NCBI GenBank assembly: GCA_016215025.1
Contig: JACRMI010000161.1
Coordinates: 1-40,572 of the forward strand
DNA: 40,572 bases
DNA from: Chloroflexota bacterium
GTDB lineage: Bacteria; Chloroflexota; Anaerolineae; UBA4142
Direction: 5' to 3'
The stretch's first letter is position 1. Each line of letters begins with the position of its first letter. The notes beneath the pieces are model-generated. The model made no database searches and was not told the origin of the DNA. It saw nothing but the letters and a program-made list of their open reading frames with translations. Of the stretch, positions 39,564-40,572 are shown piece by piece. A program made the translations under genes and the position numbers.

Positions 39564-39625
39564 TTGCCGAAAGCGGCAATATGCATTTGCCGGAACTGGC
39601 AATGTCAAGTTGCCGAATGCGGCAA
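39564..39625. repeat. Three palindromes TTGCCG-N4-CGGCAA at exact 23-bp spacing
   Basis: TTGCCG-aaag-CGGCAA (39564-39579), TTGCCG-gaac-TGGCAA (39587-39602) and TTGCCG-aatg-CGGCAA (39610-39625). They start six bp after the response-regulator stop and end 106 bp before the next gene. They are perfect or near-perfect 6-bp arms with 4-bp centres. Confidence 0.85.
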
Positions 39626-39731
39626 TTCAAGATGGTCAGTTTGACCGTTGTGGAAAGGAGGAAGAGCATAGTAAGGTGGAGATGCCACCGGAACGAACTC
39701 GGTGAGTATCTCAGGTTACAGGAGGTTTCAG

Positions 39732-40457
39732 ATGCGCTGGGTCAAATTCTTGGGAATGATTGTGGTGTTGATGGTGTTGATGGGCATAACTGTCGGCTCA
39801 ATTGCAGCGCAAGGACCAGATTCACACAAAGTGGTCATCGTCAAACGAGATGCTCCCAGCCCTACTTTTGAAGACAAGGATTGGCCGATTACTCGAATAG
39901 AACGTACAGAGACTAAAGATCCAAAAACAGGGTTAATTCACTTTCGCGAGACAATCATTCGTACAGGTCCCAAAGATGCAGTTCCTGCTCCGCAGACAAG
40001 TCCTTGTACGGATAGTCAGGTTGCTCCATTGACAAGTTGTTATTATAACTACCCAGTTTCTCGAACGGACGCAGACGGACACTTGGGTGGTGTTGTCTCT
40101 CACCAGACGCATTATGCATACAATTGGTGCGATAGTGATAATTGGTGCAACATCTACCAACCGTACAGATTGGAAGTATGGTGGACAAGAGCAAGCGCAG
40201 ATTGGGACGCACGAAATGCTTACACCCAATGGGGGTGTAATGGTTGTTTGCTGCCATGCGATGGTGGCAGTATCTATCTGTTTCCCCAAGATGGTCCGTA
40301 TAATCCTACATTGAATGGTTATTCGACTCTCACCAGAATCTATACAGGCAATTGGCCTAGAATGCGAGACTCTGGCTTTAACCCAATCAATGCTGTCACT
40401 AATTCTTCTGGTTACCATTGGGGAGGATACATAGTATTACTACGAGACTTCGTATGA
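39732..40457 (+). CDS. Small secreted Cys-containing protein of unknown function
   Basis: 241 residues from ATG 39732 (AGGAGG 7 nt upstream). A signal peptide (KFLGMIVVLMVLMGITVGSIAAQ, cleaved about 28) is followed by a mature part with eight-odd cysteines (SPCTDSQVAPLTSC, WCDSDNWCNIY, WGCNGCLLPCDGG), suggesting disulphides in an extracellular domain, and many aromatic residues. No family is recognised. The base composition is noticeably lower in G+C than the upstream half of the window, which may mean recent acquisition. It comes right after the response regulator and its palindrome set. Past 40457 the last 115 bp hold no gene; CTACGAGACTT is repeated there. Confidence 0.75.
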   Translation: MRWVKFLGMIVVLMVLMGITVGSIAAQGPDSHKVVIVKRDAPSPTFEDKDWPITRIERTETKDPKTGLIHFRETIIRTGPKDAVPAPQTSPCTDSQVAPLTSCYYNYPVSRTDADGHLGGVVSHQTHYAYNWCDSDNWCNIYQPYRLEVWWTRASADWDARNAYTQWGCNGCLLPCDGGSIYLFPQDGPYNPTLNGYSTLTRIYTGNWPRMRDSGFNPINAVTNSSGYHWGGYIVLLRDFV

Positions 40458-40572
40458 CTACGAGACTTTGTGCTCAGTAGACGCCCAAGTAAGAATCAAA
40501 CCTTGCGCTTGAGTCTTTGACGGCGATGTGAACAATAAGTGGCGTAGTTGCGTTGTTGCCGATAAGCGAGTA

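Overview
The window reads as a chromosomal piece of a Chloroflexota bacterium, most likely class Anaerolineae. The grounds are a very large UPF0182 membrane protein, a T-box-controlled leuS, a choice-of-anchor-Q surface protein ending in a short FLPLIAR tail, GxxExxY and Uma2 genes, and many hairpin-type intergenic repeats. No rRNA, phage, plasmid or CRISPR locus is visible. All taxonomy here is inference from gene content.

Layout. 1-4.1 kb, mostly minus strand: an OsmC protein, a frameshifted membrane gene coupled to a conserved gene of unknown function, a Tat-exported split-Soret-type dihaem cytochrome whose frame is crossed by one UGA (read here as selenocysteine), and a PhzF-family gene. 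4.1-6.3 kb: a REP-associated tyrosine transposase (RAYT) between two hairpin arrays, then an SDR oxidoreductase. 6.3-9.9 kb: UPF0182 and a PAP2 phosphatase. 10.0-14.8 kb: two tRNA-Ala genes, a leucine T-box leader, a double-Nudix gene and leuS. 14.8-20.8 kb: a secreted beta-helix protein, lepB, rpiB and deoC (both with unusual N-terminal extensions) split by a GxxExxY gene framed by inverted repeats, and two tandem EamA transporters. 20.8-26.5 kb: glpK carrying an in-frame palindromic insert, a coiled-coil gene, selB and a muramoyl-alanine amidase. 26.5-29.1 kb, minus strand: two membrane proteins and a membrane-anchored spermidine-synthase-like protein. 29.3-34.8 kb: a PrsW-like protein without its catalytic residues, a secreted trypsin-like protease, a lipoprotein, an HD protein and a Uma2 nuclease. 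34.9-38.7 kb: an ABC exporter pair, an MBL-fold hydrolase and a CDP-alcohol phosphatidyltransferase. 38.9-40.5 kb: an orphan LuxR-type response regulator, three evenly spaced palindromes and a small secreted protein.

How the genes fit together. The strongest link is selenium: selB is in the window, and about 20 kb away a Tat-exported dihaem cytochrome has UGA exactly where its family has the first Cys of the C_GCAxxG_C_C signature, with a hairpin just downstream and an attenuator-like leader upstream. A second theme is rpiB and deoC, both with N-terminal amphipathic helices resembling microcompartment targeting peptides; DeoC also has a ferredoxin-like Cys cluster. A third is the load of short palindromic elements, including one inside glpK and one inside the T-box leader.
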